From Saccharomonospora xinjiangensis XJ-54 (GTDB lineage: Bacteria; Actinomycetota; Actinomycetes; Mycobacteriales; Pseudonocardiaceae), in assembly GCF_000258175.1 (NCBI RefSeq), contig NZ_JH636049.1:458982-522981 (forward strand): DNA of 64,000 bases, written 5' to 3'. The translations under genes and the position numbers were made by a program. The notes under the pieces are model-generated. The model was not told where the DNA came from. It did no database searches and was given only the letters and a program-made list of their open reading frames with translations. Below are positions 1 to 9,929 of the stretch, one piece after another (positions within the stretch are counted from its first letter, which is position 1; every line of letters begins with the position of its first letter).

Positions 1-249
1 GGCGGGGCGGGGAGCACGGGGCGCGCGGTGCGGCGGAAGCGGATTCTCACCGCTGACCGCGTGCCTCGGCGGCCTCGGCGGTGGCTGCCGGGTCCCTGAG
101 GGGTCCTGCGGCGACGGCGCCTGCGGTGGCTGTCTTCTCTGGTCCTGCGGCGGCGCCTGCGGTGGCGGTGGCTGTCTTCTCTGGTGCTGCGGCGGGCGTT
201 GAGCGGGGCGCCGCCTGCGAGGGTCCGAACCGTCGTGGGGCACGCTCAC
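1..249 (-). CDS. mltG: Endolytic murein transglycosylase MltG, N-terminal part only (runs off the window)
   Basis: An open frame begins with GTG overlapping the ruvX stop by one base (TAGTG) and stays open for 83 codons to the window edge. The visible part is a proline-, glutamine- and arginine-rich cytoplasmic tail; neither the membrane segment nor the YceG catalytic domain lies inside the window. A short direct repeat (QRRQPP preceding proline-rich runs, near residues 23-28 and 38-43) is visible at protein and DNA level. The assignment rests on position: alaS-ruvX-mltG-aroE is the standard actinobacterial order, and MltG there normally has a long disordered N-terminal tail. MltG cleaves nascent glycan strands at the inner membrane. 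Confidence 0.6.
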   Translation of the reverse strand, partial: MSVPHDGSDPRRRRPAQRPPQHQRRQPPPPQAPPQDQRRQPPQAPSPQDPSGTRQPPPRPPRHAVSGENPLPPHRAPRAPRPA

Positions 250-740
250 TACCGTTCAGCCTCCCGTGCGACGGCAGCGGCGCGGCCGTCCAGCCAACCC
301 TGCAAGATCTCCACGGCGGCGGCCTGATCGACCACGGCTCGTTGCTTGCGTCCCTTCACACCCCGCTGCGACAGCATGCGGCTCGCGCTCACGGTGCTCA
401 GCCTTTCATCGGCCAGCCGGACCGCGACAGGCGCAACTCGCTCGGCCAGTCGCCGTGCGTAGTCCGTGGCGATGGCGGCGGCGGCGCCGTGACGGTCGGC
501 CAGTGTCCTCGGAAGTCCCACGATCACCTCGACAACGTCGTGCTCGGCCACCAGCCGGGCCAACTCGTCGAGGTCCGTGTCTCTTTCGTTATCACGCGAC
601 AGGGTAACGAGTGGTGTCGCCAGGATCGGCGCGGGATCACTCAGAGCGACTCCGACCCGCACCGACCCGACGTCCACACCAAGGCGCCGCCCCGGCCCGG
701 GATCATCCACTCCGGGCCGGTCGGGTCCTTCCTGATTCAC
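249..740 (-). CDS. ruvX: Holliday junction resolvase-like protein RuvX/YqgF
   Basis: 163 aa, the usual size of the YqgF family. The RNase H-like fold signature [16 protein letters not shown] sits at residues 21-36, and an acidic motif (ADERLST) lies in the middle. Family members are linked to 16S rRNA 5'-end maturation and, in some bacteria, Holliday junction resolution. The GTG start overlaps the alaS stop (GTGA), so the two are translationally coupled, and the stop overlaps the start of the probable mltG. Housekeeping gene in its normal actinobacterial neighbourhood. Confidence 0.93.
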   Translation of the reverse strand: MNQEGPDRPGVDDPGPGRRLGVDVGSVRVGVALSDPAPILATPLVTLSRDNERDTDLDELARLVAEHDVVEVIVGLPRTLADRHGAAAAIATDYARRLAERVAPVAVRLADERLSTVSASRMLSQRGVKGRKQRAVVDQAAAVEILQGWLDGRAAAVAREAER

Positions 741-3403
741 CGGCTCGCCGCGACGGCCGCGTGCAGTGCCTCGACGGCCTGAACGATGCCCTCGGGCCGG
801 GTGCCGCCGCCCTGTGCCATGTCCGGCTTCCCACCGCCCCTGCCGTCGAGCGCCTTCGCGAACGACGACACCAGCTTGCCCGCGGCGAGACCAGCGTTCC
901 GCGCGGCGGCCGTCGTGGCGACCACGAAGCTCACCTTGCCCTCACCCGACGGGGAGAACAGGACCACGACGCCGGGCCGCGTCCCGAGCCGGTTGCGCAC
1001 CTCGCCGGTGAGCGCCCGCAGCGCTCCCGCGTCGATCGTCTGGTCGAGTTTCTCGGCCACGACGGACACCCCGCCGACGTCGTGGGCACGTCCCGCGAGC
1101 GTGTCCGCCGAGGAGAGCACCTCGCGCAGCCTGAGCTGCTCGATCTCCTTCTCCGCGTTTCGCAACCGGGTGAGCACGTCCTCGATCCGCGACGGCAGCT
1201 CGTCCGTCGGCACCTTCAACGTGCCCGCGAGCTGCGACACCAGCAGCTGCTCCTTGCGGACGTGCCGGAGCGCGTCGGTGCCCACGAGCGCTTCGACGCG
1301 GTGCACACCGGACCCCACCGAGGAGTCGCTGACGAGCTTCACCAGGCCGAGCTGGCCGATGCGCTCCACGTGGGTGCCGCCGCACAGCTCGCGCGAGTAG
1401 TCGCCCATATCGACGACCCTGACGTCGTTGCCGTACTTCTCGCCGAACAGCGCCACGGCGCCCAGTTCGAGCGCCCTGTCCTTGGTCGTGGTGTAGGCCT
1501 GCACCTCGACGTCGGTCTGGAGGTAGTCGTTGACCTCCTCCTCGACCTCCGTCAGCATGCCCGCCGACACCGACTTCGGCGTGGTGAAGTCGAAGCGCAT
1601 GCGGCCGGGTGTGTTGAGCGAACCAGCCTGTGCCGCGCGGTTGCCGTACGCGCCACGGACGGCCGCGTGCACGAGGTGGGTCGCCGAGTGCGACCGCGCG
1701 ATGGACGCCCGCCGCGTGCCGTCAACGGAGGCCGCGAGCCGCGTGTCCACACCGATCTCGCCTGCCACGACCTCGACACGGTGCACGAACAGGCCGGGGA
1801 CGAGCTTCTGCACGTCGAGCACCGTCAGCTCGACTCCCTCGCCCACGAGCACGCCGGTGTCGGCGATCTGGCCACCGCCCTCGGCGTAGAACGGGGTGCG
1901 GTCGAGAACCAGTTCGGCCTTCGTTCCCTCGGCGGCCGCGCGGACGGGCACACCGTCCACGAGAAGGCCCAGCACGCGCGCGTCGGACTGGAGGTCGGTG
2001 TAGCCGACGAACTGGGTTTCGCCGTGCTCTTCGAGGATGCCCCGGTAGACCGAGAGGTCACCGTGCCCCGTCTTACGCGCGGCGGCGTCGGCCTTCGCCC
2101 GCTGCCGCTGCTGCTCCATGAGGGTGCGGAAGCCGTCCTCGTCAACCGACAATCCCTGTTCGGCGGCCATCTCCAGGGTCAGGTCGATGGGGAAGCCGTA
2201 GGTGTCGTGCAGCTGGAACGCCTTGTCGCCTGCCAGGATCGTGCCGCCGGAGCGTTTGGTCTCCTGCGCCGCGAGGTCGAAGATGCGCGACCCACTGGTC
2301 AACGTGGACAGGAAGGTCTCCTCCTCCACCCGCATCACGTCGCTGATGCGGTCGAAGTCGCGCCGGACCTCGGGGTAGGAGGCGGCCATCGCGTCGCGCA
2401 CCACCGCGGCGAACTCGCCAAGCACCGGTTCGTGCACCCCGAGCAGCCGCATCGATCGCACGATGCGCCGCAGCAGGCGGCGCAGCACGTATCCTCGGGC
2501 CTCGTTGCCGGGTGTGACGCCGTCGGCGATCAGCATGACGCCGGAGCGGGCGTGGTCGGCGATCACCCTGAAACGGACGTCGTCGGCGTGGTCAGCGCCG
2601 TAGCGGCGGCCGGAGAACTCCTCGGCCCTGGTGATGACGGGGCGCACCAGATCCGTCTCGTAGACATTCTCCACACCCTGGAGCAGGTAGGCGACGCGCT
2701 CGATGCCCATGCCCGTGTCGATGTTCTTCTGCGGCAGCTCCCCGATGGGCGGATGCCCCTTCTTCGGGCTCAGCTCGCCGCGCATCTCCTGCATGAACAC
2801 GAGGTTCCAGATTTCGAGGTACCGGTCCTCGTCCACGGCGGGACCGCCCTCGCGGCCGTACTCGGGACCACGGTCGTAATAGATCTCCGAACACGGGCCG
2901 CACGGCCCTGGCACGCCCATGTCCCAGTAGTTGTCCTCGGGACCTCTGAACTGGATACGGTCGGAGGGAAGGCCCGCGATCTCCCGCCACATCGCCGCGG
3001 TCTCGGCGTCGTGCTCGTACACGGTGGCCCACAGCCTGCCGGGGTCGAACCCGAAACCGCCCTCGTCCTGCGAGGTGGTGAGCAGCTCCCACGCCCGTTC
3101 GATGGCACCCTGCTTGAAGTAGTCGCCGAACGAGAAGTTGCCAGCCATCTGGAAGAACGTGTTGTGCCGCGTGGTCTTGCCGACCTCGTCGATGTCGCCG
3201 GTGCGCACGCACTTCTGCACGCTCGTAGCGCGCGGGTAGGGCGGAGGCACCTCACCGAGGAAATACGGCTTGAACTGGACCATTCCCGCGTTGACGAACA
3301 GCAACGTGGGGTCGTCCAGGATCAGCGACGCGCTCGGAACCCTGGTGTGGCCGTGCTTTTCGAAGTAGTCGAGGAACCGCTTGTTGATTTCGTGAGTTTC
3401 CAC
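737..3403 (-). CDS. alaS: Alanyl-tRNA synthetase
   Basis: 888 aa, full length for bacterial AlaRS. It charges tRNA-Ala. The N-terminal class II catalytic core begins [19 protein letters not shown]. The editing domain carries its zinc ligands in [13 protein letters not shown] and CGGTHVER (the cysteine near residue 665), which clear mischarged Ser/Gly-tRNA. A C-terminal C-Ala domain follows, with a [12 protein letters not shown] loop. First gene of an alaS-ruvX-mltG operon; the stop overlaps the ruvX start by four bases. The two small membrane-protein genes upstream are co-oriented, about 100 bp away. Confidence 0.98.
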   Translation of the reverse strand: METHEINKRFLDYFEKHGHTRVPSASLILDDPTLLFVNAGMVQFKPYFLGEVPPPYPRATSVQKCVRTGDIDEVGKTTRHNTFFQMAGNFSFGDYFKQGAIERAWELLTTSQDEGGFGFDPGRLWATVYEHDAETAAMWREIAGLPSDRIQFRGPEDNYWDMGVPGPCGPCSEIYYDRGPEYGREGGPAVDEDRYLEIWNLVFMQEMRGELSPKKGHPPIGELPQKNIDTGMGIERVAYLLQGVENVYETDLVRPVITRAEEFSGRRYGADHADDVRFRVIADHARSGVMLIADGVTPGNEARGYVLRRLLRRIVRSMRLLGVHEPVLGEFAAVVRDAMAASYPEVRRDFDRISDVMRVEEETFLSTLTSGSRIFDLAAQETKRSGGTILAGDKAFQLHDTYGFPIDLTLEMAAEQGLSVDEDGFRTLMEQQRQRAKADAAARKTGHGDLSVYRGILEEHGETQFVGYTDLQSDARVLGLLVDGVPVRAAAEGTKAELVLDRTPFYAEGGGQIADTGVLVGEGVELTVLDVQKLVPGLFVHRVEVVAGEIGVDTRLAASVDGTRRASIARSHSATHLVHAAVRGAYGNRAAQAGSLNTPGRMRFDFTTPKSVSAGMLTEVEEEVNDYLQTDVEVQAYTTTKDRALELGAVALFGEKYGNDVRVVDMGDYSRELCGGTHVERIGQLGLVKLVSDSSVGSGVHRVEALVGTDALRHVRKEQLLVSQLAGTLKVPTDELPSRIEDVLTRLRNAEKEIEQLRLREVLSSADTLAGRAHDVGGVSVVAEKLDQTIDAGALRALTGEVRNRLGTRPGVVVLFSPSGEGKVSFVVATTAAARNAGLAAGKLVSSFAKALDGRGGGKPDMAQGGGTRPEGIVQAVEALHAAVAASR

Positions 3404-3511
3404 TGGTCGTCCTTGGCGTGATGCTGTCCGGCACGGGTTCGCGAACCGGTCAGGATGGATGCGAACGAAGGCGGCGGAGCTGCCGTGGCCGCCTGCACCG
3501 GCGTGGCCGCG

Positions 3512-3853
3512 TCAGAGCTCCGCCCGGCGCGCTCGCCGGGCCCTCGGCGCGGTCGCCGCGTGCCTGCCGTGCCCTCGGTCGTCCCTCGCCGGGGACGAAG
3601 GCCCCGGCAGGGCCGGCCTCGGCAGCCCCGAACGCCGTTCCACGATGTCGTTCAGCTCCTGTTCGCGCTCGCTCATTCCGGCGCGGACGTCAGCACCGAA
3701 CGCACCGATCGCGCCGGCCAGCTCCCGCACCGCGTCGCCCAGGTTCGAGGCTAACCCGGCGGGGGTCGCCTGACGAGCCGTCTCGCTCGCCTTGCGGGCC
3801 AGGCTCACCCCTGCGGCGACGCCGACGCCGAGCCAGAAGAGTCGCTTCATCAC
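3512..3853 (-). CDS. Small membrane-associated protein, DUF6167-like
   Basis: 113 aa. The N-terminus (MMKRLFWLGVGVAAGVSLARKA) is one hydrophobic segment followed by basic residues, then a probable amphipathic helix with a GLASNLGDAVRELAGAIGAFGADVRAGM stretch in two halves, and an arginine-rich disordered tail. The start is GTG or the adjacent ATG; the GTG overlaps the stop of the DUF948 gene by four bases, so the two are coupled. The pair upstream of alaS is common in actinobacteria. Function unknown; the family name comes from resemblance and gene order. Confidence 0.72.
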   Translation of the reverse strand: MMKRLFWLGVGVAAGVSLARKASETARQATPAGLASNLGDAVRELAGAIGAFGADVRAGMSEREQELNDIVERRSGLPRPALPGPSSPARDDRGHGRHAATAPRARRARRAEL

Positions 3854-4254
3854 CTACCGCCCTTCTTCCTGCCGCGGCGGCGGGAGTGCTTGCCCTCCTC
3901 GGCCTTGCGGCGCCGAGCGCGCAAGGCCTTGCTGATGCCGTAGGACAACGCGGCCGTCTTGACCAGTGGGCCACCGAGCGTGGCCGTGAACACCGACGAC
4001 AGGGCCGAGACGTTGCCGGACACGGCCTGCGCATTGGCCGTGATGCCGTCCACGCGCTCCAGCTGAGCGTTCACGTGAGTGATCGTCTCGTTGGCCCCCA
4101 TCAGGATCGGGTCGGTGTTCTCGTGTGCCTTCCGGATCGCGATCGTGGCCTCGTCCAGCGTGCGGCCGAGCTTGACCAACGCGATCGCCAGGAACAACAC
4201 CAGCAGCACGAAGGCGCCTGCGGCGATCAACGCGGCGATCTGCCCTGCCGACAC
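3850..4254 (-). CDS. DUF948 domain protein (membrane-anchored, coiled-coil)
   Basis: 134 aa. An N-terminal transmembrane helix (about residues 5-27, AALIAAGAFVLLVLFLAIAL) is followed by a helical, heptad-like region (LGRTLDEATIAIRKAHENTD and onward) typical of DUF948, and a very basic tail (RRRKAEEGKHSRRRGRKKGGR, residues 114-134). It probably sits in the membrane with the helical part in the cytoplasm or at the envelope; the family has no established biochemical role. Overlaps the downstream small membrane protein by four bases. Confidence 0.82.
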   Translation of the reverse strand: MSAGQIAALIAAGAFVLLVLFLAIALVKLGRTLDEATIAIRKAHENTDPILMGANETITHVNAQLERVDGITANAQAVSGNVSALSSVFTATLGGPLVKTAALSYGISKALRARRRKAEEGKHSRRRGRKKGGR

Positions 4255-4322
4255 GTGCCCTCCTTGAGAAAAGTTGTGTGACCACCAGGATTGGCCGTCA
4301 GGCTACCGCGCGTCGTCAGCCG

Positions 4323-5735
4323 CTACCGACCGCCTCCCCGAATCGTGCGCCGCAGCTTGGGAACCCGTTCGTACAGCGTCCGTTCCATGCCGTGCTTGCT
4401 CGGCCGGTAGTAGTCCCTGCCGACCAATTCGTCGGGCGGGTACTGCTGGGCGAGCACGCCTTCCGGCGCGTTGTGCGGGTACCGGTAGCCCTTCGCGTTG
4501 CCGAGTGCGTTCGCTCCGGCGTAGTGCCCGTCACGCAGGTGCGGAGGCACGGTGCCGACGCCGCCGGAGCGCACGTCGGCCAGCGCGGCGTCGATGGCGG
4601 CGATGACGGCGTTGGACTTGGGCGCTGTGGCGAGGTGCACGGTCGCCTGCGCGAGCGCGAGACGGGCTTCCGGCATGCCGACGAGTTGCACCGCGCTGGC
4701 CGCGGCGACGGCGGCCTGGAGCGCGGTGGGGTCGGCGAGGCCGATGTCCTCGCTGGCGTGCACGATGAGCCTGCGCGCGATGAATCTCGGGTCCTCTCCC
4801 GCCTCGACCATGCGCGCGAGGTAGTGCAGTGCGGCATCGACGTCGGAGCCCCGGATCGACTTGATGAAGGCGCTGACGATGTCGTAGTGCTGATCGCCGT
4901 CCCGGTCGTAGCGCACCGCCGCTTTGTCTACTGTGGACTCCACGGTGGAGAGCCCGACGACCGGGGTCCCTTCGGTGTCCGTTGCCGTTGCCGTCGCCGC
5001 CTCCGCCGCCGCCTCCAGCGCCGTCAGCGCCCGCCGCGCGTCCCCCGCCGCGAGCCGCACCAGATGCGCCACCGCGTCGTCCGGCACCTCGACCGAACCG
5101 GCGAGCCCGCGCTCGTCGGCAACGGCACGGCGGACGAGCGCGGTGATGTCGTCGTCGGTCAGCGGCCGCAACTGGAGCACGAGCGATCGGGACAACAGCG
5201 GCGCGACCACCGAGAACGACGGGTTCTCCGTCGTCGCCGCCACCAGAAGTACCGTCCGATCCTCCACCGCGCCCAGCAGGGCGTCCTGCTGGGTCTTGGA
5301 GAACCGGTGAACCTCGTCGATGAACAACACCGTGTCCTCGGCGGCGTAGGTGCGGCGGCGGCGCGCCTCCTCGATGACGCCCCGCACCTCCTTCACCCCG
5401 GCCGACAGCGCCGACAGCGCCACGAAGCGCCGCCCCGTGGCCGTGGACACGAGGTTCGCGAGCGTGGTCTTTCCCGTTCCCGGCGGGCCGTACAGCAGCA
5501 CCGAAGCCGGGGTCGCTCCCTCGACGAGCCTGCGCAGGGGCGCGCCGTCGCCCAGCAGGTGCCGCTGGCCGACGACCTCGTCGAGAGACCGGGGACGCAT
5601 CCGCACCGCGAGCGGGGCGTTCGGTGGAATGGCCTCCACGGGCGACGACTGTGCCGACGACGACTGTGCCGACGACGTCGTCGCCGGCTGCCCTGAGGCG
5701 TGCGGGGTCACCGTGAAGAGTTCGTCCTGGTGCAC
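4323..5735 (-). CDS. rarA: Replication-associated recombination protein A (AAA+ ATPase)
   Basis: About 470 aa. RarA/MgsA acts at stalled replication forks. Walker A GPPGTGKT is at residues 83-90, Walker B VLFIDEVH follows, then the sensor regions and the C-terminal oligomerisation domain ([21 protein letters not shown] to GYRYPHN). The GTG at 5735 (VHQDELFTV) is chosen because it begins conserved N-terminal sequence, and the longer open frame ahead of it has no family-like content. The N-terminus carries a small duplicated SSAQS stretch (residues 21-31) from a 15-bp direct repeat. Stand-alone gene with short spacers either side. Confidence 0.93.
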   Translation of the reverse strand: MHQDELFTVTPHASGQPATTSSAQSSSAQSSPVEAIPPNAPLAVRMRPRSLDEVVGQRHLLGDGAPLRRLVEGATPASVLLYGPPGTGKTTLANLVSTATGRRFVALSALSAGVKEVRGVIEEARRRRTYAAEDTVLFIDEVHRFSKTQQDALLGAVEDRTVLLVAATTENPSFSVVAPLLSRSLVLQLRPLTDDDITALVRRAVADERGLAGSVEVPDDAVAHLVRLAAGDARRALTALEAAAEAATATATDTEGTPVVGLSTVESTVDKAAVRYDRDGDQHYDIVSAFIKSIRGSDVDAALHYLARMVEAGEDPRFIARRLIVHASEDIGLADPTALQAAVAAASAVQLVGMPEARLALAQATVHLATAPKSNAVIAAIDAALADVRSGGVGTVPPHLRDGHYAGANALGNAKGYRYPHNAPEGVLAQQYPPDELVGRDYYRPSKHGMERTLYERVPKLRRTIRGGGR

Positions 5736-5811
5736 TCCCCGACCGTAGCCGCAGGGGCGGACGATGTTCTCACCCGAGGCCTGCCGCCCCCGCCTGCCCT
5801 CGGGTTCGCCG

Positions 5812-7017
5812 TCAGCGGAACGCCGGGTACAGCGCCAGGTCGAGCTCCGGCCCGAAGCGCGTGTCGAACGCACCCGCCACGGTCGCCGCGTGCTCGGCGA
5901 CGGCGTCGTCACCGGCACGATCGGCCCGCGTTGACAAATCGCGCCACCACGTCACCAGCGCGGCGGCCCTGCTCGCGGGACCCGGTCTGCTCGTGCCTGC
6001 GATCCGGGGCAGCTCCCGCCACGTGGACAGCCACACCAGCACCAGTTGCGCACCCAGGGTGTAGGCCGACAGGAGGTTGTCGTCGGCCAGCGCGGGCCAC
6101 AGTTCGACGACCTCGGCCCGCCACGCCGCGGTCATCGCCTCACTCAGTCCCGAGGGCAACGCCAGCGGCTGCGGGCTGGAGGCGAACGGCACGCGCAGGT
6201 GTGCGACATCGGCGAGCGCGTTGCGGATGCGGCCGTGCTCGAAGTCGAGGAACCGCACCCCGGCACCGGTGATGAGGTTGTTGTCAGGCCACAGATCGAC
6301 GGGTGAGAACGCCCGGTACGACAGTGAACGCGCGCTGTCGGCCGCGCGCTCGACGGCGTCCAGCACCACATCCGGCGTGCGAACCCCGAAGGAGTCGTGC
6401 AGAAGGGCAGGAAGCTCAGCCACCGCCGCGAGCGGGACCAGCTCCTCGCCGTCGAGGTACCCGGCCTCACCGTCGCTGCGGGACCTCCCGCTCAGCCTGC
6501 GCAGCAGCGCGTGGAAATCGGCCTCTCTGCTCGCGGTGCTGGCGTGCATGCGGCCAAGGGAGCGCGCCCACGACAGCAACGCCGTCTCGGCGGCCCTGCT
6601 GTCCGAGCCCCGCAGCTTGTCCTCCAGCGTCGGCGCGCGGCCGAGGTCGTCGATCACCAGTACACGCTTGTCGCCGTCGTGTGCCAGCAGCTCGGGGCAC
6701 ACCCGATCCTCGGGAGGAAGGGCGGTGAACAACTGGTAGCTGGCCGCCTCCCTCGCGAAGGAATCACTCGTGGCCGCGCCGGGATAGTGCTTGATCACCA
6801 GCGTGCGCGGCAGCGCGAACGCCGACGAAGCCACCCTTGCCCTGACCACCACGGCGGGGCCGCTGCCTGCGAGGTCCTCCGGTTCCGCCAGCGGGATCGC
6901 GCTGCCGAAACGCTGAGCGAGAACGGATTCGGCGGTCGCGACAGCACGCGCGACGGAAGACGGTTCGGCTCCCGCACCGAGCGAAGACCCGTCGGTGGAG
7001 GAGGCATCCAGAATCAT
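5812..7017 (-). CDS. Phosphotransferase-family protein (APH/choline kinase fold)
   Basis: 401 aa. The ATG at 7017 is selected as start. The fold signals are a strand-lysine (TLVIKHY, K76), an interdomain segment (VLVIDDLG, 119-126), a catalytic-loop-like DLWPDNN (241-247) and a metal-binding DFEHG (259-262). The catalytic loop reads [10 protein letters not shown], so the histidine usually found two residues before the catalytic Asp (HxD) is replaced by proline. It may be a small-molecule kinase or an inactive relative; substrate unknown. It stands alone between rarA and aspS on the same strand, about 75-90 bp from each. Confidence 0.75.
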   Translation of the reverse strand: MILDASSTDGSSLGAGAEPSSVARAVATAESVLAQRFGSAIPLAEPEDLAGSGPAVVVRARVASSAFALPRTLVIKHYPGAATSDSFAREAASYQLFTALPPEDRVCPELLAHDGDKRVLVIDDLGRAPTLEDKLRGSDSRAAETALLSWARSLGRMHASTASREADFHALLRRLSGRSRSDGEAGYLDGEELVPLAAVAELPALLHDSFGVRTPDVVLDAVERAADSARSLSYRAFSPVDLWPDNNLITGAGVRFLDFEHGRIRNALADVAHLRVPFASSPQPLALPSGLSEAMTAAWRAEVVELWPALADDNLLSAYTLGAQLVLVWLSTWRELPRIAGTSRPGPASRAAALVTWWRDLSTRADRAGDDAVAEHAATVAGAFDTRFGPELDLALYPAFR

Positions 7018-7106
7018 CGTGTCCGACCCTACTAGTCGGCGAGCGGGCGCCACCACAGGCAATCGGCTGACGCACAGGGTGTGGGGCGCCACTCGCTGTG
7101 TGTGCC

Positions 7107-8888
7107 TCAGCGCTGCCGTGTGGTGGCCTGTGCCGGTGCCTTGGCGTCCACACCGGCTTCCTTGCGCTGCTGCGCGGTGATCGGCGCAGGCGCGCCGGTG
7201 AGCGGGTCGTGGCCGCCACCGGTCTTCGGAAAGGCGATCACCTCGCGCAGCGATTCGGCCCCTGCCAGCAGCATCACGATGCGGTCCCAGCCGAACGCGA
7301 TACCGCCGTGCGGAGGCGGCCCGTACTGCAGGGCGTCGAGGAGGAACCCGAACTTGTCCTGCGCCTCCTCCTCGGAAAGGCCCATGACCTCGAACACGCG
7401 CTTCTGCACGTCGGGCCGGTGGATACGGATGGAACCGCCGCCGATCTCGTTGCCGTTGCAGACGATGTCGTAGGCGTAGGCCAGCGCGTTGCCGGGGTCG
7501 GACTCGAACTTGTCGATCCACTCGGGAGTCGGCGAGGTGAACGCGTGGTGCAGCGCCGTCCACGCGCCGCTGCCCACGGCGACGTCGTCGCTGTCCTCGG
7601 CCGCCTCGAACAGCGGGGCGTCCACGATCCACACGAACGACCAGGCGTTCTCGTCGATCAGGCCGAGCCGGTGAGCGATCTCGACCCTCGCCATGCCCAG
7701 CAACTGCCTGGCGTGGTTCGGTTTGCCCGCCGCGAAGAAGATGCAGTCGCCCGGCTTCGCGCCGACTGCGCCGGTCAGGTTCTCCCGCTCGGTCTCGGAG
7801 AGGTTCTTCGCGACCGGGCCGCCGAGCGTGCCGTCCTCGCCGACGAGCACGTAGGCGAGGCCCTTGTGACCGCGCTGCTTGGCCCATTCCTGCCAGGCGT
7901 CGAGCGTGCGGCGGGGCTGGTCGGCCCCTCCCGGCATGACCACGGCACCGACGTAGGGCGCCTGGAAAACGCGGAAGGGCGTGTCGGCGAAGAAGCCGGT
8001 GAGTTCGACGAGTTCGAGCCCGAAACGCAGGTCCGGCTTGTCGGTGCCGTACCTGCTCATCGCCTCGGCATAGGTCATCCGCCGGAACGGCGTGGTGACC
8101 TCGGCTCCGGCCAGACTCCACAACGTCGCGAGCACGTCCTCGGCCAGCGCCATGACGTCGTCCTGCTCGACGAAGCTCATCTCGATGTCGAGCTGGGTGA
8201 ACTCGGGCTGCCGGTCGGCGCGGAAGTCCTCGTCGCGGTAGCAGCGCGCGATCTGGTAGTAGCGTTCGAGGCCACCGACCATGAGCAGCTGCTTGAACAG
8301 CTGCGGCGACTGCGGGAGCGCGTACCACGAGCCGGGCCGCAGTCGCGCCGGCACCAGGAAGTCACGGGCGCCCTCCGGCGTCGAGCGCGTCATGGTGGGT
8401 GTCTCGACCTCGACGAAGCCGTGCCGGTTCAGCACGTCGCGCGCGACGCGGTTCACCTCGCTCCGCAGGCGCATGATCTTGGCGGGACCCTCCCGCCGCA
8501 GGTCGAGGTAGCGGTACCGCAGCCGGGTCTCCTCGCCGACTTCCAGCCGCTCGTCGATGGGGAACGGGAGCGGGGCCGCCTCGGACAGCACCTCCAGCTC
8601 GGTGACGAGCACCTCGATCTCCCCGGTGGGGATCTCCGGGTTCTCGTTGCCCTCCGGCCGCCTGGCCACCTCGCCGGTCACCTTGAGGCAGTACTCGGCG
8701 CGCAGCGCGTGGGCGCGCTCCGCCATCTCGCCCTCACGGAACACGACCTGCGCGACACCACTGGCGTCCCGGAGATCGATGAAGATCACCCCGCCGTGAT
8801 CGCGCCGCCGGGCCACCCAGCCGGTGAGGGTGACTGTCTGGCCAACGTGCTCGGCACGCAGCGTGCCGGCTTCGTGAGTGCGAAGCAC
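7107..8888 (-). CDS. aspS: Aspartyl-tRNA synthetase
   Basis: 593 aa, bacterial type: N-terminal OB-fold anticodon-binding domain ([21 protein letters not shown]), class II catalytic core with motif 2 around [17 protein letters not shown], a GAD insertion and motif 3 [16 protein letters not shown] near the C-terminus. It attaches Asp to tRNA-Asp (and to tRNA-Asn if non-discriminating, which cannot be judged here). The GTG start at 8888 is preceded by GAGAGGA at good distance; the frame stays open further upstream but that part lacks conserved sequence. Monocistronic-looking. Confidence 0.97.
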   Translation of the reverse strand: MLRTHEAGTLRAEHVGQTVTLTGWVARRRDHGGVIFIDLRDASGVAQVVFREGEMAERAHALRAEYCLKVTGEVARRPEGNENPEIPTGEIEVLVTELEVLSEAAPLPFPIDERLEVGEETRLRYRYLDLRREGPAKIMRLRSEVNRVARDVLNRHGFVEVETPTMTRSTPEGARDFLVPARLRPGSWYALPQSPQLFKQLLMVGGLERYYQIARCYRDEDFRADRQPEFTQLDIEMSFVEQDDVMALAEDVLATLWSLAGAEVTTPFRRMTYAEAMSRYGTDKPDLRFGLELVELTGFFADTPFRVFQAPYVGAVVMPGGADQPRRTLDAWQEWAKQRGHKGLAYVLVGEDGTLGGPVAKNLSETERENLTGAVGAKPGDCIFFAAGKPNHARQLLGMARVEIAHRLGLIDENAWSFVWIVDAPLFEAAEDSDDVAVGSGAWTALHHAFTSPTPEWIDKFESDPGNALAYAYDIVCNGNEIGGGSIRIHRPDVQKRVFEVMGLSEEEAQDKFGFLLDALQYGPPPHGGIAFGWDRIVMLLAGAESLREVIAFPKTGGGHDPLTGAPAPITAQQRKEAGVDAKAPAQATTRQR

Positions 8889-9095
8889 TTCGCGGGATCC
8901 TCTCGAACGGTGTTCGTGCGACGGTGAGTTGACAGTGGTACCGGTGCTGCCGGTGCCGTTCACGAGGCCATGAGCCCTGGCCCGTGCCGTACCGGCCACC
9001 GACAGCACAGGTTAGCCAACGCAACCGGGGTGTTCGCCACCAGGTTTCCCCTGTGACGCGGCGGCCATACGTCGATCGGGTGAACGCGTGGGGCG

Positions 9096-9902
9096 TCACA
9101 CGCAGGAGGGCAGGGCGGACGACATCGCGTTCGCCGCCGCCCGCACCGCGTGCCCGAAACGGTCCAGATCGAGCGTCTGCGCGCGGCCCGTGACCGACAG
9201 CGCGGCGACGACCCTGCCGCCACGGCCGTGCACCGGCGCCGCGACGGCGGAGACACCGGCCTCCGCCTCCTCGTAGGTGACGCCGAGCCCCCGCTCCTTC
9301 GTGCGCGCGAGGTCCCGGTGCAGCAGCCCGGGCATCACGATCGTCCTTGGGGTGAACCGGGTCAGGCCCACGTTGACGAGCTGACGGAACCGCTCCCTGC
9401 CGCCCCAGGCGAGGAACACCTTGCCCGTCGCCGTGCAGTGCGAGGGCAGCCGCGCGCCGACCCCGATGCCGAGCGGCACGGCGTCCCTGCCCGTCACCCG
9501 CTCGACGAAGAGCGAGTACACGCTGTCCGGGACGGCGAGATGCACGTTCTCCCTGCTGATCTCGTGCAGGCGTTCGAGATGCGGCAGCGCGGTCTCCCTG
9601 AGCACACGGTGCATCGGCACGAGCTGGCCGAGCCAGAACAGCTTCGTCGCCAGCCGGTAGTGACCGGGCCCCGACTTCTCGATCGCGCCCCACTCCACGA
9701 GATCGCCGAGCAGCCGGTGAGCGGTGGGTTTCGGCAGTCCGGTGCGCCCGGCGATCTCCGCGAGCGTCAGCTCCGGCTCACCCGAGCTGAACGCGTCCAG
9801 TAGCGACAACCCTCGCGAAAGCACCGATCGGGATCGCGCCGCCGCGGGTTGCCTCGTCTCCCCATCCACGGTGCGTGATAGTACGAGGATCGCGGCGGGC
9901 AC
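9096..9902 (-). CDS. IclR-family transcriptional regulator
   Basis: 268 aa. N-terminal winged helix-turn-helix (LSLLDAFSSGEPELTLAEIAGRTGLPKPTAHRLL in two parts, about residues 31-64) and C-terminal IclR effector-binding domain (SRENVHLAVPDS, LPSHCTATGKVFLAW). A second possible GTG start lies at 9869. The gene begins only 27 bp after the stop of the thiamine-diphosphate enzyme on the same strand, so the two probably form an operon and the regulator likely controls it, sensing an aromatic or 2-oxo acid. GTTTC/GAAAC sites upstream of the enzyme gene are candidate operators. Confidence 0.9.
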   Translation of the reverse strand: MPAAILVLSRTVDGETRQPAAARSRSVLSRGLSLLDAFSSGEPELTLAEIAGRTGLPKPTAHRLLGDLVEWGAIEKSGPGHYRLATKLFWLGQLVPMHRVLRETALPHLERLHEISRENVHLAVPDSVYSLFVERVTGRDAVPLGIGVGARLPSHCTATGKVFLAWGGRERFRQLVNVGLTRFTPRTIVMPGLLHRDLARTKERGLGVTYEEAEAGVSAVAAPVHGRGGRVVAALSVTGRAQTLDLDRFGHAVRAAANAMSSALPSCV

Positions 9903-9929
9903 AAGACCCGTTCCGGGTAACGATCAGCG

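Noticed and set aside
611..3421. 936-aa plus-strand frame opposite alaS
   Set aside because: Antisense shadow in high-GC DNA; composition matches the complement of alaS and no family sequence is seen.
4278..5696. 472-aa plus-strand frame opposite rarA
   Set aside because: Shadow of rarA; arginine/histidine-rich translation with no recognisable domain.
7018..8328. Long N-terminal extension of the phosphotransferase-like gene, overlapping aspS
   Set aside because: The frame runs antisense-shifted through aspS and lacks conserved residues; a good ATG exists at 7017.
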